Shown: piece by piece, positions 50,644 through 59,742 of the stretch
How the letters are laid out: the number at the start of each line of letters is the position of its first letter
How positions within the stretch are numbered: position 1 is the stretch's first letter
Origin: an uncultured Clostridia bacterium
GTDB taxonomy: Bacteria > Bacillota > Clostridia > Oscillospirales > Acutalibacteraceae
Direction: 5' to 3'
Assembly: GCA_947632045.1 (NCBI GenBank)
Contig: CANRNQ010000006.1
Span: forward strand, 52,313 to 116,312
Length of the DNA stretch: 64,000 nt
Position numbers and translations under genes: made by a program
The notes under the pieces: model-generated
Told to the model about the DNA's origin: nothing
The model's database searches: none
Seen by the model: only the letters and a program-made list of their open reading frames with translations

Positions 50644-51453
50644 ATGGAAAAAGATCCTTTTAGCGAATATTTGAGAGAGGACGAGCCTGATAAAGTCAGC
50701 AAAGGCTATGCGTGGAGCACGGCTATTGGGCTTCAAAAAGTCGATGGATTAAAACCGTCTAAATATCTGATAGATACAGCCATTCAAAACATTGAAGGTA
50801 AGGTTACAATGCAAGAGGCTCAGCGCCTTATCGAAAGCTACTACAAGGAAAAGCCTGCGCATACAGATAATAGGCGTACCGAAGAAGCGGACAAGGTTTC
50901 ATCAAGGATTGCGGAAATTTTGTCTGAAATGGCTTTTTCCTTTTCTCCCAACGAATATATTGCAATTCACCGCAGACTTTTTTCCGGTATTTACAAGCAC
51001 GCGGGAATGATACGAGATTATAATATCAGCAAGAAAGAATGGGTCTTAGACGGAGCAACTGTGATTTATGGCAGTGCGTCTGAGCTTAAAGCGACTCTTG
51101 AATATGATTTTTCGCAGGAAAAAAACTTTAGCTACAAAGGACTTTCGATGGAAGAAATAATCCAACATCTTGCGGTGTTTGTTTCAAGACTTTGGCAAAT
51201 TCACATTTTTGGCGAAGGGAATACTCGGACCACGGCTGTGTTTTTCATAAAATATCTCAGAACGCTCGGCTTTTTTGTAACCAACGATATTTTTGCTGAA
51301 AATTCTTGGTATTTCAGAAATGCGCTTGTCCGTGCGAATTACACAAATCTTAAAAAGGGTATTCACGAAACAACGAAATATCTTGAATTGTTTCTTGAAA
51401 ATTTACTTTTAGATAAGAAAAACGAACTCCACAACAGAGATCTACATGTATAG
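50644..51453 (+). CDS. Fic-domain protein (putative AMP transferase/toxin)
   Basis: 269 aa from the ATG at 50644 (AAAGGAGGCGGCAAGC). Fic motif IHIFGEGNTRTTAVF (~185-198): the His and GN.R are kept, the canonical Pro is Ile and the last Arg is Ala. Upstream core helix blocks IAIHRRLFSGIYKHAGMIRD and WVLDGATVIYGSASELKATL are typical. The N-terminal segment (IDTAIQNIEGKVTMQEAQRL) resembles the intrinsic or VbhA-type antitoxin helix but lacks a clear S/TxxxEG spacing. Fic enzymes AMPylate targets such as gyrase or topo IV. It lies in a self-contained cassette between a terminator and the repeated leader. Confidence 0.85.
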   Translation: MEKDPFSEYLREDEPDKVSKGYAWSTAIGLQKVDGLKPSKYLIDTAIQNIEGKVTMQEAQRLIESYYKEKPAHTDNRRTEEADKVSSRIAEILSEMAFSFSPNEYIAIHRRLFSGIYKHAGMIRDYNISKKEWVLDGATVIYGSASELKATLEYDFSQEKNFSYKGLSMEEIIQHLAVFVSRLWQIHIFGEGNTRTTAVFFIKYLRTLGFFVTNDIFAENSWYFRNALVRANYTNLKKGIHETTKYLELFLENLLLDKKNELHNRDLHV

Positions 51454-51472
51454 AAAACAGCGAGAATAATAG

Positions 51473-51820
51473 TTGACATTTTCAAGAGATAGATATAAAA
51501 TAGAAATGTAGGATAAGTTTCTACTTTTGCGATGCATTTTAGGGTATCGCCGCCGTTGCTCTTCATTTAGAATGAGCAATGCTTTCCTCGGCTTTTTAAG
51601 CGGAGGCGGCTCGATGAGCTTTACATAGGGGAGAGGTATGCCTACTCCTCGCTTAATAAATTTTAAAATAAAGGACAGAATTTAAATTGAAATAATTCTG
51701 TCCTTTTTTTGTTTTGGTGAGAAACGCTGCACTTTTTGTGTGGCGTTTTTTTCATATACAAAAAATTATGAGCGTAAGCCCTGAACCTATATGGCAGGCA
51801 GCTTAAAAGGAGGATTTTTT
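51473..51820 (+). ncRNA. Repeated leader RNA, copy 2
   Basis: TTGACA (51473-51478) - 17 - TAAAAT (51496-51501), then the same RNA as at 39774, with gcgatgc/gtatcgc (a G-U pair instead of G-C), first terminator at 51671-51711 and second at 51722-51752. It ends at the RBS (aaaaggaggatttttt) of the gene at 51821. Base changes relative to copy 1 keep the stems. Confidence 0.8.
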
Positions 51821-52141
51821 ATGAAATCAAAAATGAAGAGAATGTCTTTTGAGAAAAGGCGCGAAATGAGAATCAATCGCCGCTCATTCTCGAAAGACAA
51901 AAAGGAAAGCAGAGGAGATCGCTTTATTCCGGTTTCCAAGGTTCTTATTGGCAATTCGGGTATTTGTTTGTTGACTCATCGCCCGATTACCGCGAAAGAG
52001 GAAAACGACCTTTCAAAGCGTTTTTTTCTCTATAAGAGAAAGGACGGAAAGGTTTACATTTCCAAAAGACCTTTGATCGTCGTGTGGTATGAGGGAGCAG
52101 TCGTAAATATTGCCGATGATTATCAGGAGCTCATTGTCTGA
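51821..52141 (+). CDS. Small basic hypothetical protein, 106 aa
   Basis: The ATG at 51821 after AAAGGAGGATTTTTT is chosen; the in-frame ATG at 51791 lies in the leader's conserved segment. Arg/Lys-rich start (KMKRMSFEKRREMRINRRSF) followed by a beta-rich domain (KVLIGNSGICLLTHRPITAK; VYISKRPLIVVWYEGAVVNI). Possibly nucleic-acid binding. Controlled by the repeated leader. Confidence 0.5.
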   Translation: MKSKMKRMSFEKRREMRINRRSFSKDKKESRGDRFIPVSKVLIGNSGICLLTHRPITAKEENDLSKRFFLYKRKDGKVYISKRPLIVVWYEGAVVNIADDYQELIV

Positions 52142-52170
52142 AAAAAGAAAAAATAAAGGAGGAACAAATA

Positions 52171-53214
52171 ATGACAACTGAGAAATTTTTCAGCACTCTT
52201 GCTGAAGTGGAAAACAAAACAAGATGGGAGGAGGTTGCGCCATTCCAAATAAGCATGTCGCCTATCTCTAATAACTGCGGCAGTATCAACGCCATAGAGA
52301 AGCGTCAGTACGAAATAACGTGCGACGGAGTCGCGTATGAAATCCCTCAAGGCTTTGAAAACTCGATTTTTTATCGAGCGCAAATCTACGGTCAAGCGTT
52401 GCAGATTATGCCGCCTGAATATGTGGCTGATGTTGTAAACAGTGCTCTTTCATTCAGACCGCGAAACGAGCGTTATAAAATGCTCATTCGCGGCGGTAAG
52501 TGCTTCGCTGTCCATTCCAGCAAATATTCTCCGCTCTCGCAGGAAAGGATATACACAATTTCGGCGCAGTATCTTGAGGATATTTTTGATGGGAAGCTTT
52601 GTTTTGGAGAATATACGGACGCGCTGACGGTTGCCACCTTTGAAACCGAAAGCCCTAAACTGCTTCAAATTTACAAAGATGCGTTTCAAAAAGTTGGCAG
52701 AGAACTGACCTTTAAAAAGTTTGAGGTCGAGATCGTCACGTCCGACGTCACCGTTTCCGGCGCAAATGTTTATTTGTATGGGATATCCGAAAATGGCGCA
52801 AGATTGCCCTTTGGGGAAATTTCCACAAAACATATAGGCGGTAACAATTTGAAGATGTTTACCGAAAAGCTTGACGAAATTTTTCCGCTTTTGCAGAAAA
52901 AGGCTGATGATATGGCGGAACTCGCTGATCTTGAACTGGCGTACCCGTGTAATGTGCTTTTACAGCTTTTCAAAAAGCTCAAATTCGGCAAGAAAATCTC
53001 CACAAAAATCCACAATGCTTATTCGACATTTCAAGGAGAGAACGCCGATACCGCTATGAATGTTTATTTGGAAATATGCTCCTATGTTTATGAGCTGAAA
53101 GGCAACGGCGCGTCCCCAATGCAGATTATTGACGCCGAAAGTAAAATTTCGTCAATAACGGCAAAAGATTTTAAAAACATGGATCTTCCGGGCGTTTTCG
53201 CTTGGGAGGCATAA
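52171..53214 (+). CDS. Phage/plasmid-type protein (DUF932-like?), 347 aa
   Basis: RBS AAAGGAGGAACAAATA. The core RPRNERYKMLIRGGKCFAVH, then SSKYSPLSQERIYTISAQYL, resembles the DUF932 (YfjQ-like) family of mobile elements; the match is by eye. No membrane segments. It is placed at the head of the recombination genes. Confidence 0.5.
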   Translation: MTTEKFFSTLAEVENKTRWEEVAPFQISMSPISNNCGSINAIEKRQYEITCDGVAYEIPQGFENSIFYRAQIYGQALQIMPPEYVADVVNSALSFRPRNERYKMLIRGGKCFAVHSSKYSPLSQERIYTISAQYLEDIFDGKLCFGEYTDALTVATFETESPKLLQIYKDAFQKVGRELTFKKFEVEIVTSDVTVSGANVYLYGISENGARLPFGEISTKHIGGNNLKMFTEKLDEIFPLLQKKADDMAELADLELAYPCNVLLQLFKKLKFGKKISTKIHNAYSTFQGENADTAMNVYLEICSYVYELKGNGASPMQIIDAESKISSITAKDFKNMDLPGVFAWEA

Positions 53215-53331
53215 GCGCAACAAGCTTAAGAAAGGAGAAGGCAAGGAAAATAAATAATCATGTTTGTAAATCTTATTCACTGCAACCTTACAGGTTACCA
53301 TTACACAGAATAATTAAGCAAAATAAATAAC

Positions 53332-53380
53332 GGAGGTGAAAGGCGGGGCAGCTTTAAGTGCTGCTCCGCCAAATTTTATG
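53332..53380 (+). promoter_or_regulatory. Hairpin-bridged RBS of the YqaJ exonuclease
   Basis: SD GGAGG (53332-53336), five bases, a perfect hairpin ggcggggcagc / gctgctccgcc (53342-53370, one G-U), seven bases, ATG (53378). A GTG at 53336 overlaps the SD itself and would be read through the hairpin. With the hairpin folded the spacing is ~12 nt. A 17-codon ORF with weak RBS lies at ~53262-53315. Confidence 0.55.
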
Positions 53381-54496
53381 ACAACAAAAATATTAATTCC
53401 GGACACAACTGTTATCACCCACGAGGAGTGGCTTGAAGAGAGAAAAAAAGGGATTGGCGGTTCAGATGTCGCTGCGGTATTGGGGATTTCTCCGTGGAAA
53501 ACTTCTTTGCAGCTCTATGAAGAAAAAACGTCAGATTACCGTAACGAGCCAAGCCTTGAGGACTCAGTTCCGATGAAAGCCGGTAATGTCTTTGAGGGCA
53601 TTGTTATAAAGATAGCTGAACGCCTGACAGGGGCAAAAATCATTCCTGCCAAGGAAATGGTTTGCCTTGAGGATAAGCCGTACATAAGGGCAAATCCGGA
53701 CGCTTTTCTGATTTCGCCCGACGGAACTATGTCGCTTGTAGAGATAAAGACGCTCAGCAATCGAATTAAAGATGAAAAATGGGGCGATGATACGATTCCC
53801 CCGTATTACGAATCTCAACTGAGGTATTATCAGGGCATTTACGGCGACAGGTTTTGCGACAAGGCGTATTTCTTTGCACTGCCGTTACTTGACGAGGAAA
53901 GGGCTCTTGCTTCGATGTTTGCTAACGCGGCATATGAATTTTCCGATGAGGACGTGGATTTAGCTGAAAAGCTTTTTTATGATCGCATCATAGTCCGCAC
54001 GATACAGCGCGACCGCGAATACGAACAGTCAATGTTTGAAATCGTTGAGGATTTTTGGGAGGAACACGTTATTAAAGGAATCCCTCCGGCTATGACCGGA
54101 AAGGCAGAAAATAATAAGGCATTCCTTCTGAGCAAGAAGCGAAACGGCGAGAGCGTTAATCTTTCCGGCGAAGCTGCTGAACTCATTGTTAAGTATGACG
54201 AGCTCGCAGCGCATAAGGCGAAAATAAAAAAAGAACTTGATAGCATTGAAAACTCAATCGACGAAACACTGTCTGAAATATTGCTTGAGATGGGAGATTG
54301 TACAACAGGCATTGCAGGAAACCGCGAGGTAACAGTAAAGCCCGGAATAACGCGCACTTCAATAAACGCCGATGCTCTCAAAAAGCTAAAACTGCAATAT
54401 CCTGACATTTACGAGCAGTTTGCAAAAACCTCTGTTGGCAAAAATCGCATCGCCATCAAGGAAATAAAACCGTCCAAGAGAAAGAAGGCGGTTTGA
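53378..54496 (+). CDS. YqaJ-family exonuclease
   Basis: 372 aa. WLEERKKGIGGSDVAAVLGI and SPWKTSLQLYEEKT start the family; acidic nuclease residues follow in PYIRANPDAFLI and SLVEIKTLSNRIKDEKW, with the helix ESQLRYYQGIYG. YqaJ/lambda-Exo-type 5'-3' exonucleases make 3' ssDNA tails for annealing. It overlaps the helicase start by one base, and the putative annealing protein follows, so this is a phage-type recombination module. Confidence 0.88.
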   Translation: MTTKILIPDTTVITHEEWLEERKKGIGGSDVAAVLGISPWKTSLQLYEEKTSDYRNEPSLEDSVPMKAGNVFEGIVIKIAERLTGAKIIPAKEMVCLEDKPYIRANPDAFLISPDGTMSLVEIKTLSNRIKDEKWGDDTIPPYYESQLRYYQGIYGDRFCDKAYFFALPLLDEERALASMFANAAYEFSDEDVDLAEKLFYDRIIVRTIQRDREYEQSMFEIVEDFWEEHVIKGIPPAMTGKAENNKAFLLSKKRNGESVNLSGEAAELIVKYDELAAHKAKIKKELDSIENSIDETLSEILLEMGDCTTGIAGNREVTVKPGITRTSINADALKKLKLQYPDIYEQFAKTSVGKNRIAIKEIKPSKRKKAV

Positions 54497-56685
54497 TGAC
54501 CAAATTCAGAGTAAAACTTGATAAAATTCGATACAAAAACGATCAGCTTTTCACAATAGCCGTTGCTCACAGCGATGAAGAAGTCCCGGAAAAATACAGG
54601 AATAAAGGGCTGATTCATCAATTGACGTTAAAGGGATATTTCCCGCCGAATATGTCTACAAAATATTTGGTGAACGGCGATTTTGAAAAAAATAAATACG
54701 GTTTTACATTTTTAGTCAAGCAGTACGAGGAAATAATTGATATGACCGAGAACGGTATTTGTAATTATTTGTCCTCGTCGATAGACGGAATAGGGCCGAC
54801 GATTGCCAAAAGGATATATCAAAAATTCGGTAACTCTGTTTTTGATATTTTCGATAATTCGCCCGAAAGATTGAGTGAGGTAAAGGGCATTACCGCCAAA
54901 GGCATTGAAAAGATTATCGAAAGCTACAAATCGACCAAAATTCTCAGAGATATTATGCTGCTCAGTGGTGATGCTATATCGCCTAAACTCTGCGGCAAAA
55001 TATATAAGAAATTTGGGAATCGGTCTGTGGAAATAATAAAAACTCAACCGTATCTTCTTTGTGAAATAAACGGAATTTCATTTATTACGGCTGATAAAAT
55101 TGCCAGAGGCATAAACTTAGCGCCTGACGATAGTGAGCGAATTAAACAGGGGATTTTATTTGTTCTCAAAGAGGCGGAAAATCAAGGACATGTATGCCTG
55201 CCGCAAAAAGAACTTGTTATGCGCACGTTATCTCTTTTAAACAACGGATTTGAATCTCAAGTGGTTTCGGTACCCAAAATCATAAAAATAGTAAATACGC
55301 TTGCAATGAGCGGGTGCTTGCTGGGGGATAACGGATTTGCTTACTTGAAAGCTAATTACTTCGACGAAAAAGATATTGCCAAAGCGATTGTAAGAAAATG
55401 CAAAGAAAGCACCGACAGACTATCGCTTGAAAACATCGAAAAGGTTATTTCAGAGCAAGAGGAAAAAAGCGGTATAAAACTGCACGATCAGCAACGTGAG
55501 GCTGTAAGGAGGATGGTGCAAAATCGTTTTTGTATAATAACCGGAGGCCCGGGCACAGGAAAATCTACTATTTTGCAAATAGCAATCGAAACGCTAAAAG
55601 TCTTGAAAAAATTGAAAGACGAAGACTTTTTACTGGTTGCGCCAACCGGTAAAGCTGCTCGTCGTATGGCTGAAACGACAAATCATAAGTTTGAATCGTC
55701 AACAATTCATAGCGCTCTTCATCTTTTTGAAAAGGACGAAGAGACTTCTGAATGCGACATATGCACAATAACACAAAAATATGTTTTTTGTGATGAAGCG
55801 TCGATGATAGACAACTGGCTTTTTGCAAGGCTTATGTCGGCAACTGAAAGGTCGGCGGTAATACTGCTCGGTGATCCCGAGCAGTTACCGTCGGTAGGAG
55901 CCGGAAATGTATTGGCGGATTTGTTGAAGTGTGATATTCCCAAGGTAAAGCTCACGAAAATATACAGGCAAGAGGGAACTTCGTCCATTGCTATAAACGC
56001 GCAGAAAATCCGATATGGAGATTTTTTATTGGAGTACAATAAAAAGGACTTTCAACTTCGATATGCGGACAGTGAGGAAGAAGCTGCCAACCTTATTTAC
56101 AGTATGTTCAAGGGCAAAAGTCTTACCCAAGAAGCTCTCAATGAAATACAAATACTTTCACCAATGAAGAAGAAAGGCAGGCTTGCGGGAAGCACGGAGC
56201 TTAATAACGGCTTGCAGGAAATTCTTAATCCCTATTCTCCGTATAAGAATGAAATTAAATCCGGAAGTACGATTTTTCGTACCGGCGATAAGGTTATTCA
56301 ACTGAAAAATCGAAATGAAATTGACATAAGCAACGGTGATACAGGCTTTATTGTCTCTGTCGCAGATGGTAATGTGGTCGTCGATTTTGGATTTTCCAAA
56401 GTAACCTATGATAAGTCTGAACTGGATCAACTAGCTTTGGGATATGCGTTGAGCATACACAAATCTCAAGGGTCGGAGTATAAAACGGTTATCATTCCTG
56501 TTGTAACCTCGTTTTATATAATGCTGACAAGAAACCTGATTTATACGGGAATTACAAGAGCAAAACAGAACGTGATACTTGTTGGCGATAAAAAGGCTAT
56601 CAGTATCGCAATTTCAAACAATAAGCAAGCCGAGAGATACACGCAGCTTGCCGCACGAATAAAAGAACAGTTAAACAATGAATAA
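54496..56685 (+). CDS. RecD2/TraA-like SF1 helicase
   Basis: 729 aa from the ATG at 54496. N-terminal OB/HhH region (LSSSIDGIGPTIAKRIYQKF, GITAKGIEKIIESY), then the helicase core: Walker A ITGGPGTGKSTIL (~348), VAPTGKAARRMAETTN, DEAS (Walker B), GDPEQLPSVGAGNVLADLLK, IYRQEGTSSIAINA, and motif VI ALSIHKSQGSEYKTVI. This is the RecD2 family. It presumably unwinds DNA ends for the exonuclease. The order (exonuclease, helicase, annealing protein) supports a coupled recombination unit. Confidence 0.9.
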   Translation: MTKFRVKLDKIRYKNDQLFTIAVAHSDEEVPEKYRNKGLIHQLTLKGYFPPNMSTKYLVNGDFEKNKYGFTFLVKQYEEIIDMTENGICNYLSSSIDGIGPTIAKRIYQKFGNSVFDIFDNSPERLSEVKGITAKGIEKIIESYKSTKILRDIMLLSGDAISPKLCGKIYKKFGNRSVEIIKTQPYLLCEINGISFITADKIARGINLAPDDSERIKQGILFVLKEAENQGHVCLPQKELVMRTLSLLNNGFESQVVSVPKIIKIVNTLAMSGCLLGDNGFAYLKANYFDEKDIAKAIVRKCKESTDRLSLENIEKVISEQEEKSGIKLHDQQREAVRRMVQNRFCIITGGPGTGKSTILQIAIETLKVLKKLKDEDFLLVAPTGKAARRMAETTNHKFESSTIHSALHLFEKDEETSECDICTITQKYVFCDEASMIDNWLFARLMSATERSAVILLGDPEQLPSVGAGNVLADLLKCDIPKVKLTKIYRQEGTSSIAINAQKIRYGDFLLEYNKKDFQLRYADSEEEAANLIYSMFKGKSLTQEALNEIQILSPMKKKGRLAGSTELNNGLQEILNPYSPYKNEIKSGSTIFRTGDKVIQLKNRNEIDISNGDTGFIVSVADGNVVVDFGFSKVTYDKSELDQLALGYALSIHKSQGSEYKTVIIPVVTSFYIMLTRNLIYTGITRAKQNVILVGDKKAISIAISNNKQAERYTQLAARIKEQLNNE

Positions 56686-56697
56686 GGAGTGTTTTAA

Positions 56698-57534
56698 ATG
56701 TTAGATAGCAAATACAATAAATATTCAATGGACCTTAACGATCCCGACGGCACGAGCCGTAAATATCTTCCTGTGGGAGTACGCGTAATAGCGTTTAGAG
56801 AAATGTATCCGCAGGGCAGAATCGAAACATCAATATTCGCCAAAGGCGAGAATTTTTGCGGCGTCGAAGCGAATATTTATCTCTATTTCAAAGATAAGCG
56901 CCCGGTTGCGTCCGCGCACGCCGAGGTGAAGCGAAACGAGTATGATTCGTTCGATCACTTGCTTGAAGCGGCTGAAACAAAAGCGGTAGGCAGAGCCTTG
57001 GCATATGCCGGTTTTGGAACGCCTCTCGATTATGACATTTCAGAACGTGAGCCGGTTGATACCGGTGTACGGCAAAATCAAAACACCGCTCCCACTATTG
57101 ATGAGATAGTTGAGGACGATGAAAGCGAAAACAAAGCAGCCGAAAACCCAAAACCGGAAAACAAAACTAAATCCGCCAAATCAACTAAAACACCAAAAGC
57201 GACGGATAAAACTGCAAGCAGAGAGAAGGACGATAAAGAAAAACCAACAGAAAACTCTTCGCAGCAGAAAGAAAAAGCTGAAGCAAACGCAGGCGGAACA
57301 AGCGATAAGCCTAAGAAAAGAACTCTGACAAAAGAGCTTTTGCAGGAGGCGCGTTCTTTCGTTTGCCCGACCGGCGAGCACAAGGGAAAAACTCTTGGTG
57401 AGATAATGCTCATAGACAAATCATGTATCGAGTATTTCTCAAAGCAATTAAATGATTCAAAGCTTGTGGACTACTCGAAAATATTGGTTTTTTACGACCA
57501 GAAAATCAATGAAGAAAAAAATAAAAGAGGATAA
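56698..57534 (+). CDS. Putative single-strand annealing protein with DUF3820-like C-terminus
   Basis: 278 aa. The N-terminal ~110 residues (SMDLNDPDGTSRKYLPVGVR, VIAFREMYPQGRIETSIFAK, EAAETKAVGRALAYAGFGTP) read like Rad52-type or phage SSAP cores. The linker is low-complexity Lys/Glu/Pro. The C-terminal ~60 residues (SFVCPTGEHKGKTLGEIMLI) match a small DUF3820-like domain found with exonucleases. The location next to YqaJ and RecD fits a recombinase partner; the identification is tentative. RBS AATAAGGAGTGTTTTAA. Confidence 0.6.
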   Translation: MLDSKYNKYSMDLNDPDGTSRKYLPVGVRVIAFREMYPQGRIETSIFAKGENFCGVEANIYLYFKDKRPVASAHAEVKRNEYDSFDHLLEAAETKAVGRALAYAGFGTPLDYDISEREPVDTGVRQNQNTAPTIDEIVEDDESENKAAENPKPENKTKSAKSTKTPKATDKTASREKDDKEKPTENSSQQKEKAEANAGGTSDKPKKRTLTKELLQEARSFVCPTGEHKGKTLGEIMLIDKSCIEYFSKQLNDSKLVDYSKILVFYDQKINEEKNKRG

Positions 57535-57545
57535 GGTGAAAAATA

Positions 57546-58130
57546 ATGGCTGATAACAAAACAGGTAATGAAAAAGCAAAGGAAACATTTATAAAAGCGT
57601 TTTCCCTCATAAAGCGCGAGGGTGCGGCAGAATTGCTGGAATGGATAAAAAAGTCGGATTTCTTTACCGCTCCTGCAAGCACAAAGTATCACGGAGCGAA
57701 CGAGGGCGGCTTGCTTAGACATTCGGTGCAGGTCTACATACTGTTCAGACGTCTTTATAAGGACTACCTCAAAAGAAAGTTTGGAATGGATTTGACAGCC
57801 GAGCTTGAGGAGCAAATCGCATTGCTTTCCCTCACTCACGACCTCTGCAAATGCAATTTTTATGAAAAAAAGCAGAGCTATAAGGGCGAGGAATACTACG
57901 CAATCAATGATAAACTTCCTATCGGTCACGGCGAAAAATCGCTATATATCGTAATGCAGTTTATTAAAGTTACAGACGAAGAAGCGTTAGCGATACGTTG
58001 GCATATGGGCGCTTTTGACGAAGCGGTAAAAGGCGGCTCATATTCGTATTCTGCCGCGCAAAATATGTGCCCCGTCGTTGCGCTGTTACATTGTGCCGAT
58101 ATTTTAGCATCACAGGTTTACGGCGAGTAA
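57546..58130 (+). CDS. HD-domain hydrolase
   Basis: 194 aa. Metal ligands of the HD superfamily: NEGGLLRHSVQVYILFRRL (H), LSLTHDLCKCNF (HD), LPIGHGEKSLYIVMQF (H), RWHMGAFDE (H/D) and LLHCADILASQVY (D). Such phage/ICE HD enzymes are thought to hydrolyse nucleotides, or possibly cyclic-nucleotide signals. RBS GATAAGGTGAAAAATA. Conserved part of the same recombination cluster. Confidence 0.85.
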   Translation: MADNKTGNEKAKETFIKAFSLIKREGAAELLEWIKKSDFFTAPASTKYHGANEGGLLRHSVQVYILFRRLYKDYLKRKFGMDLTAELEEQIALLSLTHDLCKCNFYEKKQSYKGEEYYAINDKLPIGHGEKSLYIVMQFIKVTDEEALAIRWHMGAFDEAVKGGSYSYSAAQNMCPVVALLHCADILASQVYGE

Positions 58131-58184
58131 TTTTTTAGTAGGAGAGCTGCATAAAAGCGGCTCTCCTACAAGGTAGGTGATTAA

Positions 58185-59228
58185 ATGTATAGGGATTTTG
58201 CAATAACCGAAGTGGCGTATTTGCTGCATTTGAGACTTGTAAAAACGCATAATAATATTTCGGCAGATTATGTTTGCCCATTTTGCGGAAAGAAAAAGCT
58301 CAATGTAAACCTTACGAATAACAAATTTCGATGCGCTGCTTGCGGCGAATATGGAAATGCTCTTACACTCTACGCAAAGCTCAACGGATTGAGCAATAGC
58401 GAGGCATACAAAAAACTAAAGGATGAAGAAGAGATTACTTCAATCGGCTATATTACTCAATCCCCTCAACCGGTTGCTGAAAAAAAGGTTTATGTGCCGG
58501 ATACAGAACTGCGAGCTTTGCTAAATGCGTTCGGTCTATCGTATGCGCATAGGGAAAATCTCAAATCGAGAGGGCTTTCTGACAGCCAAATTGAAAAATA
58601 CAATTTTAAATCCCTTTTGTTGATAGGTCAATCGAATATTTTAAACGGACTAAGGCAAAAAGGTATTGATATTGAAAAAATACCCGGAGTGTATAAGGAG
58701 TTTTCCTCGTACAAGTTAAATTGTTCAGGCAAGGGAATATTAGTGCCGTCATATTATGACGGCAAACTTCGCGGAGTGCAGATTCGTTTAGATAAATATT
58801 CGAAGCGAAAATATATTTGGCTATCGGCAACCGCTAAAGGAGGCGTATCTTCCGGCAGCCCTGTTACATATCTCAAAGGTACTGAAAAAGAAAAAATTCT
58901 TTTTGTAACGGAAGGGATTTTGAAAGCTATAATCTTTCATGAGCTAACGGGATGTTCGGTGGTCGGGGTTCCGGGCGTAGACTGCCAAACGGAATTGCCG
59001 AAAATTTTTACCGAAACTCGCTGTGAATATATCGCTAATGTCTTTGATATGGATTACCTCACAAACCCGAATGTCAAAAAAGCCGAAAACAAGCTGAAAA
59101 ATTGCGCCGAAAAGCACAATAAAAAATACATTCGCTTGGTATGGGATAAAGAATACAAGGGCATTGACGATTATCTGAGTTCATCAAAAGATTATGTAAT
59201 GAATGGACTGAAATGCCTAAAAGCATAA
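58185..59228 (+). CDS. Primase-like protein (CHC2 zinc finger + TOPRIM-like)
   Basis: 347 aa. The zinc-finger CPFCGKKKLNVNL...FRCAACGEYGN at ~28-60 matches CHC2 primases. The second half has a TOPRIM-like fold: EKILFVTEGILKAIIFHELT (E), VVGVPGVDCQTEL and IANVFDMDYLTNP (DxD). Truncated relative to full DnaG (no helicase-interaction domain), as in phage/ICE primases. Ends at the terminator repeat. Confidence 0.8.
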   Translation: MYRDFAITEVAYLLHLRLVKTHNNISADYVCPFCGKKKLNVNLTNNKFRCAACGEYGNALTLYAKLNGLSNSEAYKKLKDEEEITSIGYITQSPQPVAEKKVYVPDTELRALLNAFGLSYAHRENLKSRGLSDSQIEKYNFKSLLLIGQSNILNGLRQKGIDIEKIPGVYKEFSSYKLNCSGKGILVPSYYDGKLRGVQIRLDKYSKRKYIWLSATAKGGVSSGSPVTYLKGTEKEKILFVTEGILKAIIFHELTGCSVVGVPGVDCQTELPKIFTETRCEYIANVFDMDYLTNPNVKKAENKLKNCAEKHNKKYIRLVWDKEYKGIDDYLSSSKDYVMNGLKCLKA

Positions 59229-59237
59229 TAAGAACAA

Positions 59238-59269
59238 AAAGGCTTTCTCTTAACGGGGAAAGCCTTTTG
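59238..59269 (+). terminator. Terminator before the mntA/hepT cassette
   Basis: aaaaggctttc / gaaagcctttt, nearly the same hairpin and flanks as at 50532-50563 before fic. Confidence 0.75.
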
Positions 59270-59286
59270 CTTGAGAAGAAATGCGC

Positions 59287-59315
59287 TTGCATATTCCGCT
59301 GAGTTTGCTTATAAT
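59287..59315 (+). promoter_or_regulatory. Promoter of the mntA/hepT pair
   Basis: TTGCAT (59287-59292), 17 bp, TATAAT (59310-59315). Confidence 0.6.
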
Positions 59316-59412
59316 AACAGTAGAAATAGTGCTGATTGCGGCACTACCGGCAAATGTGGATTTTCGCTTAGACGCAGAAGTGAAAACAATTTGTATTAAA
59401 AGAGGTGATATT

Positions 59413-59742
59413 ATGAATAGCTGCGAATGTAAAAAAAATCAGAATGACAAAGCACTCACATTAGAAGATATTATAAGCGTCGTTAAACCTATCGCCGAGA
59501 AATATCGTGTGCGGCAAATTTATTTGTTTGGTTCATATGCAAGAGGAGAAGCAAATTCCGACAGTGATTTGGATTTTCTTGTTTATGGAGGCGACAACTT
59601 CAAGCTTACAATGATTTTTGCACTGGCAGAAGAGTTAAGAGAAGCTTTTAATAAGCGAGTAGATGTTTTTGAAATCCACGAGGTTAATCCTAACAGTGAA
59701 TTTTACGATACTATCATGAAAGAGAGGTTGTTTGTCGCGTGA
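59413..59742 (+). CDS. mntA: MntA-like nucleotidyltransferase antitoxin
   Basis: 109 aa from the ATG at 59413 (AGAGGTGATATT). The motif IYLFGSYARGEANSDSDLDF contains the GS(x10)DxD of a minimal nucleotidyltransferase. MntA inactivates its HEPN partner by adding AMP to a tyrosine of HepT. It overlaps the HEPN gene by 4 nt. Symbol by family analogy. Confidence 0.85.
   Translation: MNSCECKKNQNDKALTLEDIISVVKPIAEKYRVRQIYLFGSYARGEANSDSDLDFLVYGGDNFKLTMIFALAEELREAFNKRVDVFEIHEVNPNSEFYDTIMKERLFVA

Noticed and set aside
50644..51453. A clear VbhA/intrinsic Fic inhibitory motif (S/TxxxEG)
   Set aside because: The N-terminal helix reads AIQNIEG; the spacing does not provide the Ser/Thr four residues before the Glu, so I do not claim autoinhibition.
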